Assembly: GCF_002556635.1 (NCBI RefSeq)
Contig: NZ_MWMO01000001.1
Location: forward strand, 124,001-188,000
Direction: 5' to 3'
Length of the DNA: 64,000 bases
Origin: Novosphingobium sp. PC22D
Lineage (GTDB): Bacteria; Pseudomonadota; Alphaproteobacteria; Sphingomonadales; Sphingomonadaceae
Part shown: positions 55,227 to 64,000 of the stretch, in pieces
Layout of the letters: every line of letters begins with the position of its first letter
Numbering within the stretch: the first letter of the stretch is position 1
Position numbers and translations under genes: made by a program
Notes under the pieces: generated by a model
Told to the model about the DNA's origin: nothing
Database searches by the model: none
What the model saw: only the letters and a program-made list of their open reading frames with translations

Positions 55227-55607
55227 ATGGCCGATATTGCCAAGCTTGTTGAAGAACTGTCGCAGCTGACCGTCCTCGAGGCGGCCGACCTCGCCAAGGC
55301 GCTTGAAGAAGCGTGGGGCGTTTCTGCCGCTGCCGCCGTCGCGGTTGCCGGCCCCGCCGCCGGTGGCGCCGGTGGCGAAGCCGCCGCTGAAGAGAAGGAC
55401 GAGTTCGACGTCGTCCTCACCGGCGACGGTGGCAAGAAGATCCAGGTCATCAAGGAAGTCCGCGCCATCACCGGCCTGGGCCTCGCCGAAGCCAAGGCTC
55501 TCGTCGAGGGCGCGCCCAAGGCCGTCAAGGAAGGCGTGAACAAGGCCGAGGCCGAGGAAATCAAGAAGAAGATCGAGGAAGCCGGCGGCACCGTCGAGCT
55601 CAAGTAA
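55227..55607 (+). CDS. rplL: 50S ribosomal protein L7/L12
   Basis: A 126-residue ribosome stalk protein. N-terminal dimerisation helices ([23 protein letters not shown]), an Ala/Gly hinge (residues 32-52), and the C-terminal factor-binding domain ([28 protein letters not shown]). AGGAG is upstream of ATG 55227. A strong terminator follows instead of rpoB. Confidence 0.98.
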   Translation: MADIAKLVEELSQLTVLEAADLAKALEEAWGVSAAAAVAVAGPAAGGAGGEAAAEEKDEFDVVLTGDGGKKIQVIKEVRAITGLGLAEAKALVEGAPKAVKEGVNKAEAEEIKKKIEEAGGTVELK

Positions 55608-55639
55608 TCTTCTTTTCGGTTCTGCCGACAAAGACAGGG

Positions 55640-55668
55640 AAGGGCGGCTCCGCTGGGGCCGCCCTTTT
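55640..55668 (+). terminator. Terminator of rplJL
   Basis: Nine-pair stem AAGGGCGGC/GCCGCCCTT with a 9-nt loop, then TTT, 33 nt after the rplL stop. It separates rplJL from everything downstream. Confidence 0.8.
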
Positions 55669-55706
55669 CGTTTGGCGATTGACGGCGCGTCGGTGTGAAT
55701 TCATAG

Positions 55707-55720
55707 CGTTATATATAACG
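55707..55720. promoter_or_regulatory. Perfect palindrome before MarR-GNAT gene
   Basis: CGTTATATATAACG, a perfect 14-bp palindrome 17 nt before the start codon, in G+C-rich surroundings. MarR proteins bind such A+T-rich dyads over their own promoters, so it is probably the autoregulatory operator. Confidence 0.6.
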
Positions 55721-55737
55721 TGTTATGGAGATTCGCC

Positions 55738-56700
55738 ATGCCCGACGTGGTCGCGGAACTGGGCGGGGTCTTTCTCGGCGCCCGCCTTCGCAGACTGGCC
55801 GAGCGGCTTCAGGCCGACGCCGCGCAGGTAATCGCCGAGGCCGGCATCGACGCCCAGCCCTCGCACATGCCGCTGCTCGCCGCGCTCGACCGCGAGGCGA
55901 TGACGGTCGGGCGGCTCGCCGAGGCGCTCGGCGCGAGCCAGCCGGGTGTGACGCGCGGGCTCAATCAGCTCCAGGCGAGCGGGCTCGTCGAGACCAGGGA
56001 CGGCGAGGATGCGCGCGCGCGGCTGGTGGCGCTGACGCCCGCGGGAGAGGCGGCGATGGCGAAGGTTCGCGCCCGCGTCTGGCCGCCGGTCAGCCGCGCG
56101 GTCGACGCCTTGTGCGGCGGTGATGCCGGGCCGCTGCTCGACCGGCTCGCCGCGCTCGAGGCGGCCATGGCCGAGCGCTCGCTGCTGGCGCGCGTGCGCG
56201 AAGACCGCCCGAAGCTTGCCATCGTCGAATATCGCGAAGATCTTGCCGCCGCGTTCCACGACATCAACCGCGAGTGGATCGAGGCGATGTTCACGATGGA
56301 AGGTGCCGACCGGGACGTGATCGAGCGCCCGCGCGAAACCATTCTCGATCCGGGCGGCGCGATCCTGTTCGTCGCCGCCGAGGGCCTGGGCATTGTCGGA
56401 ACCTGCGCGCTGCGCGCCGGGGGCGACAACGCCTTCGAGCTGACCAAGATGGGCGTCCTTGAAGCCGCGCGCGGACTCAAGGCGGGCGAGTTCCTGCTCG
56501 AGGCGGCGATCGCGCGCGCGCAGGCCCTTGGCGCCGATCCGCTCTACTTGCTTACAAATGCGCGCTGCGAGGCGGCGATCCACCTCTACGAAAAGCTGGG
56601 CTTCCGCCACGACGCGCAGATCATGGAGCGCTACGGCGCCCGCTATGAGCGCTGCGACGTCGCCATGCGCTTCGTGCCCGACACGCCCCCTCGCCAGTAA
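55738..56700 (+). CDS. MarR-GNAT fusion protein
   Basis: A 320-residue two-domain protein. Residues about 25-150 are a MarR winged helix (MTVGRLAEALGASQPGVTRGLNQLQASGLVETRDGEDARARLVALT). From about 165 a GNAT acetyltransferase follows: YREDLAAAFHDINREWI, the acetyl-CoA region GVLEAARGLKAGEFLLEAAIARAQ and LYEKLGFRHDA. ATG 55738 has GGAG 9 nt upstream; an in-frame start at 55720 overlaps the palindrome. This domain pair recurs in bacteria, often with resistance or stress genes. Effector and acetylated target unknown. Confidence 0.88.
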   Translation: MPDVVAELGGVFLGARLRRLAERLQADAAQVIAEAGIDAQPSHMPLLAALDREAMTVGRLAEALGASQPGVTRGLNQLQASGLVETRDGEDARARLVALTPAGEAAMAKVRARVWPPVSRAVDALCGGDAGPLLDRLAALEAAMAERSLLARVREDRPKLAIVEYREDLAAAFHDINREWIEAMFTMEGADRDVIERPRETILDPGGAILFVAAEGLGIVGTCALRAGGDNAFELTKMGVLEAARGLKAGEFLLEAAIARAQALGADPLYLLTNARCEAAIHLYEKLGFRHDAQIMERYGARYERCDVAMRFVPDTPPRQ

Positions 56701-56768
56701 TCCGCGGTTCAGTTTCGCTGCGGCAGCTTTGTCGGCGCAACAGGGACGAGTCACGAGGGAGTTACCCA

Positions 56769-57356
56769 ATGCGAATTTCTCCGAAGTTGCTTCTGGCCGC
56801 CGCAGGCGTGGCGGCAGTCGGAGTCGGTGCGGCCCATGCCGCGACCGAGGAACTCGAGACCATGCAGGTCGCGCTGCCCGACGGCGGCGCCGTCGAAGTC
56901 CGGTACACCGGCGATGTCGCTCCGCGCGTGGTGCTGCGGCCCGCCGCCGCGCGCGACGCCGCGCCTGCCGCGCTTCGGGTTCCAGCCGCCTTCGCCGAAA
57001 TGCAGCGGATCTCGGCGCTCATGGACATGCGTATGGATGCGATGATGCGCCAGGCCGCGATGATGCAGCAGGCCGCGCTGGAGCAGCAGCAGGCGCTCGC
57101 CTCGGGCCAGCCGGGCATGGTGCTGGCAGGCGACATTCCCGCGGGCGCGCATCTCTCCTACGTTTCGAGCACGACCGACGCCAGCGGCTGCACCCGCACC
57201 GTGTCGTGGTCGTCTGACGGCGCCAAGGACGCGCAGGGCCAGCCGATGCTGCAACAGGCCAGTTCGGGAAGCTGCGAGGCCGCTCCGCGCTCGCCGGTTG
57301 TCAAGGCCAGCGCCGAAGCGCCCGCGCGGGCTCCGGCCCCCGGCACCAAGACCTGA
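56769..57356 (+). CDS. Exported Met/Gln-rich protein, unknown
   Basis: A 195-residue protein. Signal peptide (about 1-24, AAHA/ATEE). A segment with MDMRMDAMMRQAAMMQQAALEQQQ (about 86-109) is Met/Gln-rich and probably coiled. A later stretch, HLSYVSSTTDASGCTRTVSW with a second Cys near the end, may form a disulfide. No family recognised. Followed by a terminator. Confidence 0.7.
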   Translation: MRISPKLLLAAAGVAAVGVGAAHAATEELETMQVALPDGGAVEVRYTGDVAPRVVLRPAAARDAAPAALRVPAAFAEMQRISALMDMRMDAMMRQAAMMQQAALEQQQALASGQPGMVLAGDIPAGAHLSYVSSTTDASGCTRTVSWSSDGAKDAQGQPMLQQASSGSCEAAPRSPVVKASAEAPARAPAPGTKT

Positions 57357-57393
57357 TCTCCACGCAAACCAGTCCCCTTGCGTAGCTGGAGAG

Positions 57394-57424
57394 GGGCGGC
57401 CCCGCGTCCGTGGGGCCGCCCTTT
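57394..57424 (+). terminator. Terminator of the Met/Gln-rich protein gene
   Basis: Perfect ten-pair stem GGGCGGCCCC/GGGGCCGCCC with an 8-nt loop, then TTT, 38 nt after the stop. Confidence 0.75.
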
Positions 57425-57447
57425 CACGTTTCTGTGGCTGCCGGGGC

Positions 57448-57478
57448 TTGCAGGTAACGTAACGTCAGGCGCTAGCAG
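57448..57478 (+). promoter_or_regulatory. MerR-type promoter, 19-bp spacer
   Basis: TTGCAG (57448-57453) and TAGCAG (57473-57478) are separated by 19 bp, the overlong spacer typical of promoters untwisted by MerR proteins. The spacer holds GGTAACGTAACGTC, a repeated AACGT element. It ends 6 nt before the MerR start codon, so the mRNA could be leaderless or nearly so. Confidence 0.4.
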
Positions 57479-57484
57479 GACGTC

Positions 57485-58255
57485 ATGACCGATTCGCTCA
57501 CCATCGACGAAGTCGCCCGCCGCACCGGGCTGACACCGCGCGCGCTGCGCTTCTACGAAGGCCGCGGGCTGGTCGCGCCGCTGCGCACCGGCTCGGGCCG
57601 GCGTCTCTATTCGCGTGACGATCTTGAACGTTTGCACCGCATCGTCGCGCTCAAGCGGGCGGGCTTCACCTTGTCCGACATCGCGCGGCTGCTTTCGGGC
57701 AAGTCCGTCGCGATCGCCCCGATCCTCGAGGTTCAACTGGCCGCGCTCGACGCCCGCCGCCGCGACCTCGAAAGCGCCGCCGCCGCGCTGCGCTCCGCCT
57801 TGTCCCGCATCGAGGGCGGCGAGCCCCTCGATGCCGCGACCCTCTGCTCGCTGATCCGCCACGGAGACACGATCATGACGCACAAGCAGGACTGGGCCGC
57901 ACTGAGCGAACCTTACATGACAGAGCAGGCGAAAGCCGATTTCGCCGCGGCGCGTCCGCGAATTCCGGATGGCTTTGACGAGGCGAGCTACGGCAAGGCC
58001 TGGGCCGATCTCGGCGCGAAAGTGAAGGCGGCGTTGCCGCTCGATCCGGCAAGCGCCGAGGCGAAGGCGCTGCTCGACGCATGGAACGCGCTGCTTCAGC
58101 CGTTCGCGGCGGTCGCGACCCCCGCGATGCGCGAAAGCGTGACGCGGATGTACGACGACATTCCCAACTCGACCGAGGGCGCGCCGAGCCCCGGCTTCGA
58201 CCACGAGGTCTGGCAGTTCGTCCGGGCGGCCGGAAAGGCGCGCCATTCCGCCTGA
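57485..58255 (+). CDS. MerR-family regulator with TipAS domain
   Basis: A 256-residue regulator. N-terminal MerR helix-turn-helix (LTIDEVARRTGLTPRALRFYEGRGLVAP), linker coiled coil (to about 120), and a C-terminal helical domain resembling the TipAS antibiotic-recognition domain (LSEPYMTEQAKADF and EASYGKAWADL). TipAL-like proteins activate their own promoter when bound by cyclic peptide antibiotics; the ligand here is unknown. ATG 57485 has only AGGA at short spacing. Confidence 0.85.
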   Translation: MTDSLTIDEVARRTGLTPRALRFYEGRGLVAPLRTGSGRRLYSRDDLERLHRIVALKRAGFTLSDIARLLSGKSVAIAPILEVQLAALDARRRDLESAAAALRSALSRIEGGEPLDAATLCSLIRHGDTIMTHKQDWAALSEPYMTEQAKADFAAARPRIPDGFDEASYGKAWADLGAKVKAALPLDPASAEAKALLDAWNALLQPFAAVATPAMRESVTRMYDDIPNSTEGAPSPGFDHEVWQFVRAAGKARHSA

Positions 58256-58328
58256 GCGCAATATTACGAATCCATGACAATATGTGCTAGCCCTTGGTCC
58301 GCACTCGTGTCGGGCTAAGGGCTCTCAC

Positions 58329-59234
58329 ATGGCATACAGACTGAAACGCAAGGACAAGTCCATCGAGGACGCCTTGCGCAGGATCGCGTGCGAGCAGATC
58401 GATCGTGCGTTGCGCTCTATCGCCGAGACCGGCACGGCAGAGGCAGTGCACGACGTGCGCAAGCGCTGCAAGAAACTGCGCGGGCTGGTGCGTCTCGTGC
58501 GCCCGGCCTTCGACGGCTACAGCGCGCGGAACGCCGCGTTCCGCGACATTGCCGGACACATCTCGCACGCGCGCGACGCCAAGGTGATGCAAGACACCTA
58601 CGACGCCCTGATGCATCACTTCCACGGCCGGGTCGACCGGCGCGCGCTCGGCTCGATCCGCCGCCGCTTCACGCTCGACTACAAGGAGGCCGCGCGCGAG
58701 GACATCGGCGAGGCGCTCGAACAGGCCCGCGCCGAACTGGAGGTGGCCCGCGCGGGGACGCAGGACTGGTCGCTCTCCGCGGACGGCTGGGAGGCCGTCG
58801 GGGCCGGGCTCGCCAAGACCTACAAGAAGGGATGCAAGGCGGCTGCCGCGGCGATCGAAGGGGGCAGGGCCGAGGATTTTCACGAGCTGCGCAAGCGTAC
58901 AAAGTACCACTGGTTTCACACGCGCCTGCTCGTCGGCATGTGGCCCGAGTTCATGGGCGTGCGCGCGCGGACGGCCAAGGCGATCGCGGACACGCTGGGC
59001 GATCACCACGACCTCGCCGTGTTCGAGACGCGCCTTGCCGCCGAGCCCGACCGCTATGGCTCGCCGCGCGATGTCGAGACGGCGATCGGCCTCGCGCGCG
59101 GCCGGCGCTCGCGTCTCGAGAGCGAGGCCCGCCCGCTGATCGACCGGCTCTTCGCGCAGGACCCCGATGCGCTGCGCGCGCATTGCGAAACGCTGTGGCA
59201 CGCCTGGAAGGCGCCGCGTCTGAAGGCGGTCTGA
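58329..59234 (+). CDS. CHAD-domain protein
   Basis: A 301-residue protein with two helical CHAD repeats rich in conserved His and basic residues (EAVHDVRKRCKKLRGLVRLVRPAF and AEDFHELRKRTKYHWFHTRLL). CHAD domains bind inorganic polyphosphate. ATG 58329 was chosen over the ORF's first ATG at 58284. The next gene, 6 nt downstream, encodes a CYTH protein, the usual partner; in many bacteria the two are fused. Confidence 0.9.
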   Translation: MAYRLKRKDKSIEDALRRIACEQIDRALRSIAETGTAEAVHDVRKRCKKLRGLVRLVRPAFDGYSARNAAFRDIAGHISHARDAKVMQDTYDALMHHFHGRVDRRALGSIRRRFTLDYKEAAREDIGEALEQARAELEVARAGTQDWSLSADGWEAVGAGLAKTYKKGCKAAAAAIEGGRAEDFHELRKRTKYHWFHTRLLVGMWPEFMGVRARTAKAIADTLGDHHDLAVFETRLAAEPDRYGSPRDVETAIGLARGRRSRLESEARPLIDRLFAQDPDALRAHCETLWHAWKAPRLKAV

Positions 59235-59240
59235 CTCGCC

Positions 59241-59711
59241 GTGGCCACCGAGATCGAGCGCAAGTTTCTCGTCGCCAGCCCCGCCTGGCGAGACAAGGCC
59301 GACGCGGGCAGCGCGCTGCGGCAGGCCTATCTTGCGAAAGGCCCCGCCAGCGTGCGCGTGCGCATCGTTGACGAGACCAGCGCGAAGCTGACGGTCAAGG
59401 CTGGGGAATCGGGGGTGGCGCGGTCGGAATTCGAATACGAGATTCCGCTCGAGGATGCCTGCGCGTTGTTCGAGCTCGCCACGGGCGGGGCGATCGAGAA
59501 GCGCCGCCACCGTGTTCCGGCGGGCGAGGGGCTCGTCTGGGAGATCGACGTCTTCGCCGGCGCGAACGAGGGCCTGGTGCTCGCCGAACTCGAACTTCCC
59601 GACCCCGATACGCCTTTCGCGCGGCCCGAGTGGCTGGGCGAGGAAGTGACCGGCGATCCGCGTTACTACAACTCCGCGCTCGCTAGCGGCGGATCACGCT
59701 CACCGGACTGA
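59241..59711 (+). CDS. CYTH-domain triphosphatase-like protein
   Basis: A 156-residue protein starting at GTG 59241. The family signature ExExK is E4-x-E6-x-K8 (TEIERKFLV). Further acidic and basic strands of the triphosphate tunnel are SVRVRIVDETSAKLTVKAG and GLVWEIDVFAG. It probably hydrolyses tripolyphosphate or a related compound, with the upstream CHAD protein binding polyphosphate. The last 29 bases overlap the end of the NTF2-like gene. Confidence 0.92.
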   Translation: MATEIERKFLVASPAWRDKADAGSALRQAYLAKGPASVRVRIVDETSAKLTVKAGESGVARSEFEYEIPLEDACALFELATGGAIEKRRHRVPAGEGLVWEIDVFAGANEGLVLAELELPDPDTPFARPEWLGEEVTGDPRYYNSALASGGSRSPD

Positions 59712-60111
59712 TCCACAGCGTGCGCGGCCGCCGGTGCGCGATCAGCCATTCGCCCTCGATCCTGCTCAGCCGGTCGGCGTAGTAACCGTTGTGATCGAGA
59801 CCCGAGGCGCTGGTGACCATCCAGTAGGTGCGCGCGCTGGCGGTCTCTTCGTCGACGAAATCGATCTTGCAGGTCGTCAGGTGGTGGCTGATGTAGCCGG
59901 GCGAGCCGTCCTGCGGGGCGGCGAAAGGCGAAGGCGCAGTCATCCAGGCGATGATCGCCGCGCGGCCCCGGTGGACCTCGGCCAGTTCGAGCACGCCGTC
60001 CGGCGTGAAGCAGGCGGCATAGGCCTCGGCCTTGCGGGCGTCGCCCGCCTGGGTCGCGGCCGCGAGCCGCTGCTGGATCGCGACGACGTCCTCGGCGCGG
60101 GCGGCGGTCAT
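59683..60111 (-). CDS. NTF2/SnoaL-like protein
   Basis: A 142-residue protein of the nuclear-transport-factor-2-like fold, with AYAACFTPDGVLELAEVHRGRAAIIAWM and YADRLSRIEGEWLIAHRRPRTLW. Such proteins act as small isomerases, dehydratases or ligand-binding domains; no catalytic set can be assigned. ATG 60111 overlaps the cytochrome stop (ATGA), so it is translated after it. Confidence 0.82.
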   Translation of the reverse strand: MTAARAEDVVAIQQRLAAATQAGDARKAEAYAACFTPDGVLELAEVHRGRAAIIAWMTAPSPFAAPQDGSPGYISHHLTTCKIDFVDEETASARTYWMVTSASGLDHNGYYADRLSRIEGEWLIAHRRPRTLWISPVSVIRR

Positions 60112-60674
60112 TTGAGCGTTTCGAGGTAGTCGATGATCTCCTTGCGCTTGGCCTCGTTGGGCACGGAGATCACCATCTTGGTGCCGGGCACCATCTTCAT
60201 CGGCCCCGACAGCCACTGGTCGAGCTTTTCGCGGGTCCACACGATCCCCGAATTCTTGAGCGGCGTGCTGAAGGCATACCCGGGCACGTCGCCCGCGGTG
60301 CTGCCGACGATGCCATGGAGCGTGGGTCCGATCCCGTTCTTGCCCGGCTCAACCGCGTGGCACGCGCGGCACTGCGCGAAGGCCACCGGCGGCTTCGCGG
60401 ACGCGGCCGCAGCGGCGGGCGTGGTGGATGCCGCGTCCGCGACCGGCGCAGCGGCGTCCTGCGCCGCCTCGGTGGCGGCTTGCGTCTCGGCCGTCGCGGC
60501 GGCGGTTTCGCTCGAGACGGGGGCCGCAGCCTCGCTGGCCGTCCCTCCGCCTTCGGCCAACTCCGGCGCGGCAGGAGTTTCGCTCGCCTCAGGGGCTTGC
60601 GACGGGGGCGAATCGCCGCAGGCCGCAGTCAGCAGGACCGGCGCCAGGGCCGGCAGGATTCTCGCGATTCGCAT
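60108..60674 (-). CDS. Lipoprotein cytochrome c
   Basis: A 188-residue class I cytochrome c. Lipobox TAAC at about residue 18, then a 70-residue Ala/Glu/Thr/Pro-rich disordered tether, then a cytochrome domain with the haem motif CRACH and the Met ligand in PGTKMVI. It resembles the membrane-tethered cytochrome c (c552/c-M) carrying electrons to terminal oxidases. GGAGG lies before ATG 60674; the frame continues upstream to 60833 without coding character. Confidence 0.9.
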   Translation of the reverse strand: MRIARILPALAPVLLTAACGDSPPSQAPEASETPAAPELAEGGGTASEAAAPVSSETAAATAETQAATEAAQDAAAPVADAASTTPAAAAASAKPPVAFAQCRACHAVEPGKNGIGPTLHGIVGSTAGDVPGYAFSTPLKNSGIVWTREKLDQWLSGPMKMVPGTKMVISVPNEAKRKEIIDYLETLK

Positions 60675-60861
60675 ATTCGACGCACCTCCGCTGGCGGAAC
60701 TCCTATCGGCGGTTCGACCAAGGTCAAGTCCGCCCGACGCGGACTTGGGCGCGGCGGCGGGCGCGCGGCTGTGGCATCCTTGCCGCAAGTCCGGGCAAAT
60801 GCCCGCGCCGGTGCGACTCGCGTGTGGCTGCAAGCGTCACGCTCGACTAGGCGCGCTGGCG

Positions 60862-62289
60862 ATGAGCGACGTCGCTTTCCTCGACCTGCCGCCGGAGCGG
60901 CCCTGGCGCGGCGAATTCGCCGCAACGCTGCGGCTGTCCTGGCCGCTGGCGCTGGCGAACCTGCTCCAGATGCTGACTTATGCGATCGACGTGATCTTCA
61001 TCGCGCGGCTCGGCCCCGAGCAGCTCGCTGCCTCGTCGCTGAGCGTCGCCTATTTCGGGCTCGTCACCTGGGGGCTGATCGGCCTGACCGGAGCGGCGGC
61101 GCCGCTGATGGCGGCGGAGCTCGGCGCGCGGGCGCCCGCCTTGCGCGCGGTGCGCCGGGTCATGCGCATGGCGTTGTGGCTCGCCGTGCTCTCGGGCGCT
61201 GCGGGCATGGGTCTGTGCCTGCTCGCAGGCCAGCTCATGCGGGCCACCGGGCAGGACCCGGCGATCGCCGCGATGGCGCGCGAATACATGAGCCTGCTGC
61301 TGCTTTCGACGATCCCGATGGTCGCGGCGAGCGTGCTGCGCACCTTCGTCTCGGCGCTCGGCCGGCCCGTCGTCGCGACCGTGATCACCGCGGGCGGGAT
61401 TGGCGTCAACGCGCTGGGCAACTACGCGCTGATTTTCGGCAATTTCGGTGTTCCCGCGCTCGGCCTGCGCGGCGCGGCGATCGCCACGCTGCTGACTTCG
61501 CTCGCGATCCTTGCCGCCTATTTCGCCGCGATCGCGCTCGATCCGCGCATGCGGCGCTACCGCATCCTCGGTAACTGGTGGCGCATCGACGCGGACCGGC
61601 TGGCGCAGCTCGCGCGCGTGGGTACGCCGATCGCGCTGACCGTCGTCGCCGAGGGCGGCATCTTCGGCGCGGCGGCGTTCATGATGGGCCGCTTCGGCGC
61701 GACCCAGCTCGCGGCGCATACCGTCGCGCTGCAACTCGCCGCGCTGGCTTTCCAGGTGCCCTTCGGCGTGAGCCAGGCGGCGACGATCCGGGTGGGCTAC
61801 TTCTTCGGCGCGCGCGACCGTGCCGGCGTCGCCCGGGCGGGGTGGGTCGCGCTTGCCATCGGCACCGGCTTCATGGCGACGACCGCGCTCGCCATGCTGC
61901 TCGTGCCCGAAATGTTGCTCTCGCTATACATCGACCCCTCGGACCCGGCGAACGCGGTCTTGGTCGCCTTCGCGCTGCGCTATCTTGCGGTCGCGGCCGG
62001 ATTCCAGTTGTTCGACGGCGTCCAGTCGGTCGCGGCGGGCGTGCTGCGCGGCCTGCAGGATACGCGCGTCCCGATGGTCATCGCGATCTTCGCCTACTGG
62101 GTCCCCGGTTGCGGGACCGCCATGGTGCTCGGCTTCGCGACCGGCCTGCACGGACTGGGCGTGTGGATCGGGCTTGCCTTCGGTCTCGTCGCCGCCGCGC
62201 TGCTGCTGGTCAGCCGCTGGCACCGGCGCGAGCGGCTCGGCCTGTTCGACCGGGCACCGCACGGTCCGGTGCCACCGATCGTGCACTAG
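60862..62289 (+). CDS. MATE-family multidrug efflux transporter
   Basis: A 475-residue membrane protein with 12 predicted helices in two MATE repeats. Typical segments are [41 protein letters not shown] and [29 protein letters not shown] sequences near the second half. It is NorM-like and should export cationic drugs in exchange for Na+ or H+. ATG 60862 is the realistic start; the open frame upstream to 60133 is antisense to the cytochrome gene. Confidence 0.93.
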   Translation: MSDVAFLDLPPERPWRGEFAATLRLSWPLALANLLQMLTYAIDVIFIARLGPEQLAASSLSVAYFGLVTWGLIGLTGAAAPLMAAELGARAPALRAVRRVMRMALWLAVLSGAAGMGLCLLAGQLMRATGQDPAIAAMAREYMSLLLLSTIPMVAASVLRTFVSALGRPVVATVITAGGIGVNALGNYALIFGNFGVPALGLRGAAIATLLTSLAILAAYFAAIALDPRMRRYRILGNWWRIDADRLAQLARVGTPIALTVVAEGGIFGAAAFMMGRFGATQLAAHTVALQLAALAFQVPFGVSQAATIRVGYFFGARDRAGVARAGWVALAIGTGFMATTALAMLLVPEMLLSLYIDPSDPANAVLVAFALRYLAVAAGFQLFDGVQSVAAGVLRGLQDTRVPMVIAIFAYWVPGCGTAMVLGFATGLHGLGVWIGLAFGLVAAALLLVSRWHRRERLGLFDRAPHGPVPPIVH

Positions 62290-62378
62290 CAGCGCGCCGT
62301 GGCGCGCGGAGCCGGCCAGCGCGGCTCGGCCTGTCCCGGACCCGCGCCGTCCAATCGAAATTTCTTCGCGCGGGGGTG

Positions 62379-62407
62379 TTGACGGCCATGTGCGACGTGC
62401 ACATATG
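62379..62407 (+). promoter_or_regulatory. groESL promoter
   Basis: TTGACG (62379-62384), 17-nt spacer, CATATG (62402-62407), 8 nt before the CIRCE element. Readable as a sigma-70 or RpoH-type promoter. Confidence 0.5.
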
Positions 62408-62414
62408 CGCGCCG

Positions 62415-62441
62415 TTGGCACTCTCTATCCTGGAGTGCCAA
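62415..62441 (+). promoter_or_regulatory. CIRCE operator (HrcA binding site)
   Basis: TTGGCACTC-N9-GAGTGCCAA at 62415-62441, a perfect inverted repeat with the canonical 9-nt spacer and one change per arm (G for A at position 3) from the consensus. It overlaps the predicted transcription start of groES, so HrcA would repress the operon and heat release it. Confidence 0.95.
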
Positions 62442-62476
62442 TCCAGTTTTGTGACCATTGGATGAGGGAGAATCCC

Positions 62477-62782
62477 ATGAGTTTCCGTCCGCTGCACGAC
62501 CGTGTTCTCGTGCGCCGCGTCGAGGCCGAGGAAAAGACGGCCGGCGGCATCATCATCCCCGACAGCGCCAAGGAAAAGCCCGCCGAGGGCGAGATCGTGG
62601 CCGTCGGCACCGGCGCCCGTTCGGACGACGGCAAGGTGACTCCGCTCGACGTCAAGGTGGGTGACCGCGTGCTGTTCGGCAAGTGGTCGGGCACCGAAGT
62701 CAAGGTCGACGGTGAAGATCTGCTGATCATGAAGGAAAGCGACATTCTCGGCGTGATCGAAGGGGCGATGGCCACGGCCTGA
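62477..62782 (+). CDS. groES: Co-chaperonin GroES
   Basis: A 101-residue lid of the GroEL chamber. Begins [27 protein letters not shown], followed by the mobile-loop and dome sequences. GGGAG precedes ATG 62477. The open frame upstream to 61820 is a shadow of the MATE gene. Slightly longer than E. coli GroES, with extra residues at the C terminus (MATA). Confidence 0.98.
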   Translation: MSFRPLHDRVLVRRVEAEEKTAGGIIIPDSAKEKPAEGEIVAVGTGARSDDGKVTPLDVKVGDRVLFGKWSGTEVKVDGEDLLIMKESDILGVIEGAMATA

Positions 62783-62847
62783 CCGGCCGGATCGCAACCC
62801 CACATCGAAAGACTTTCCGGAACAAGAACCCTTTGAAGAGGAATTGA

Positions 62848-64000
<1,153 letters not shown>

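Noticed and set aside
60133..60861. N-terminal extension of the MATE transporter
   Set aside because: It is antisense to the cytochrome c gene, and MATE proteins start near the chosen ATG at 60862.

Overview
The window is dense, G+C-rich chromosomal DNA from an alphaproteobacterium, most likely a member of the Sphingomonadales (Novosphingobium/Sphingomonas/Sphingobium type). The evidence is the overall composition, the GapR (DUF2312) and DUF1244 genes, the paired-hairpin intergenic repeat, the EVL-type GGDEF-EAL protein, the many exopeptidases and the generally short gaps. The genus is an inference. No rRNA, tRNA, CRISPR array, insertion sequence or prophage is visible.

Layout. 1-11.7 kb: the end of a HerA/DUF853-type ATPase, an M1 aminopeptidase, an EF-hand protein in line with an OmpR/histidine-kinase pair, a cupin, divergent Xaa-Pro aminopeptidase and oligopeptidase B, and a thioesterase. 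11.7-18.7 kb: a membrane diguanylate cyclase, alanine dehydrogenase divergent from an Lrp-type regulator, a Kef-type antiporter and a GGDEF-EAL protein. 18.7-26.3 kb: FtsK, a TenI-like protein, a YggS-type PLP protein, pyruvate kinase, DUF1244, GapR, a CPBP protease, YbjQ and a GNAT acetyltransferase. 26.4-30.5 kb: yebC, ruvC, a lipoprotein, then ruvA and ruvB with an A+T-richer foreign-looking gene spliced between them by 4-nt overlaps. 30.7-41.3 kb: a Ser/Thr-rich surface protein with a PEP-CTERM-like tail, aconitase, a DMT transporter, an L,D-transpeptidase, a tiny secreted peptide, a glycosyltransferase-like protein, glutaminase, a small leader-plus-triple-repeat peptide gene that looks like an orphan RiPP precursor, and a GST. 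41.4-50.3 kb: rpoC and rpoB on the minus strand with a good promoter. 50.6-55.6 kb: a Pro/Ala-rich membrane protein, an SDR, a four-gene operon (secreted micropeptide, DUF2975, XRE regulator, small membrane protein) with palindromes around its promoter, then rplJ-rplL behind an L10 leader. 55.7-64 kb: a MarR-GNAT fusion, a secreted protein, a MerR/TipAS regulator, a CHAD-CYTH pair, an NTF2-like protein, cytochrome c, a MATE pump and CIRCE-controlled groES-groEL (groEL cut by the window end).

Most of the content is housekeeping: transcription (rpoBC), translation (rplJL), recombination (ruvABC), chromosome segregation and topology (ftsK, gapR), chaperones and central metabolism. The unusual items are the LGNFEIQD triple-repeat peptide (40280-40489), the HEPN-like gene inside ruvAB (28942-29460), the micropeptide/DUF2975/XRE operon (52864-54353), and the separation of rplJL from rpoBC. 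All functional calls come from reading motifs by eye; no database search was possible.
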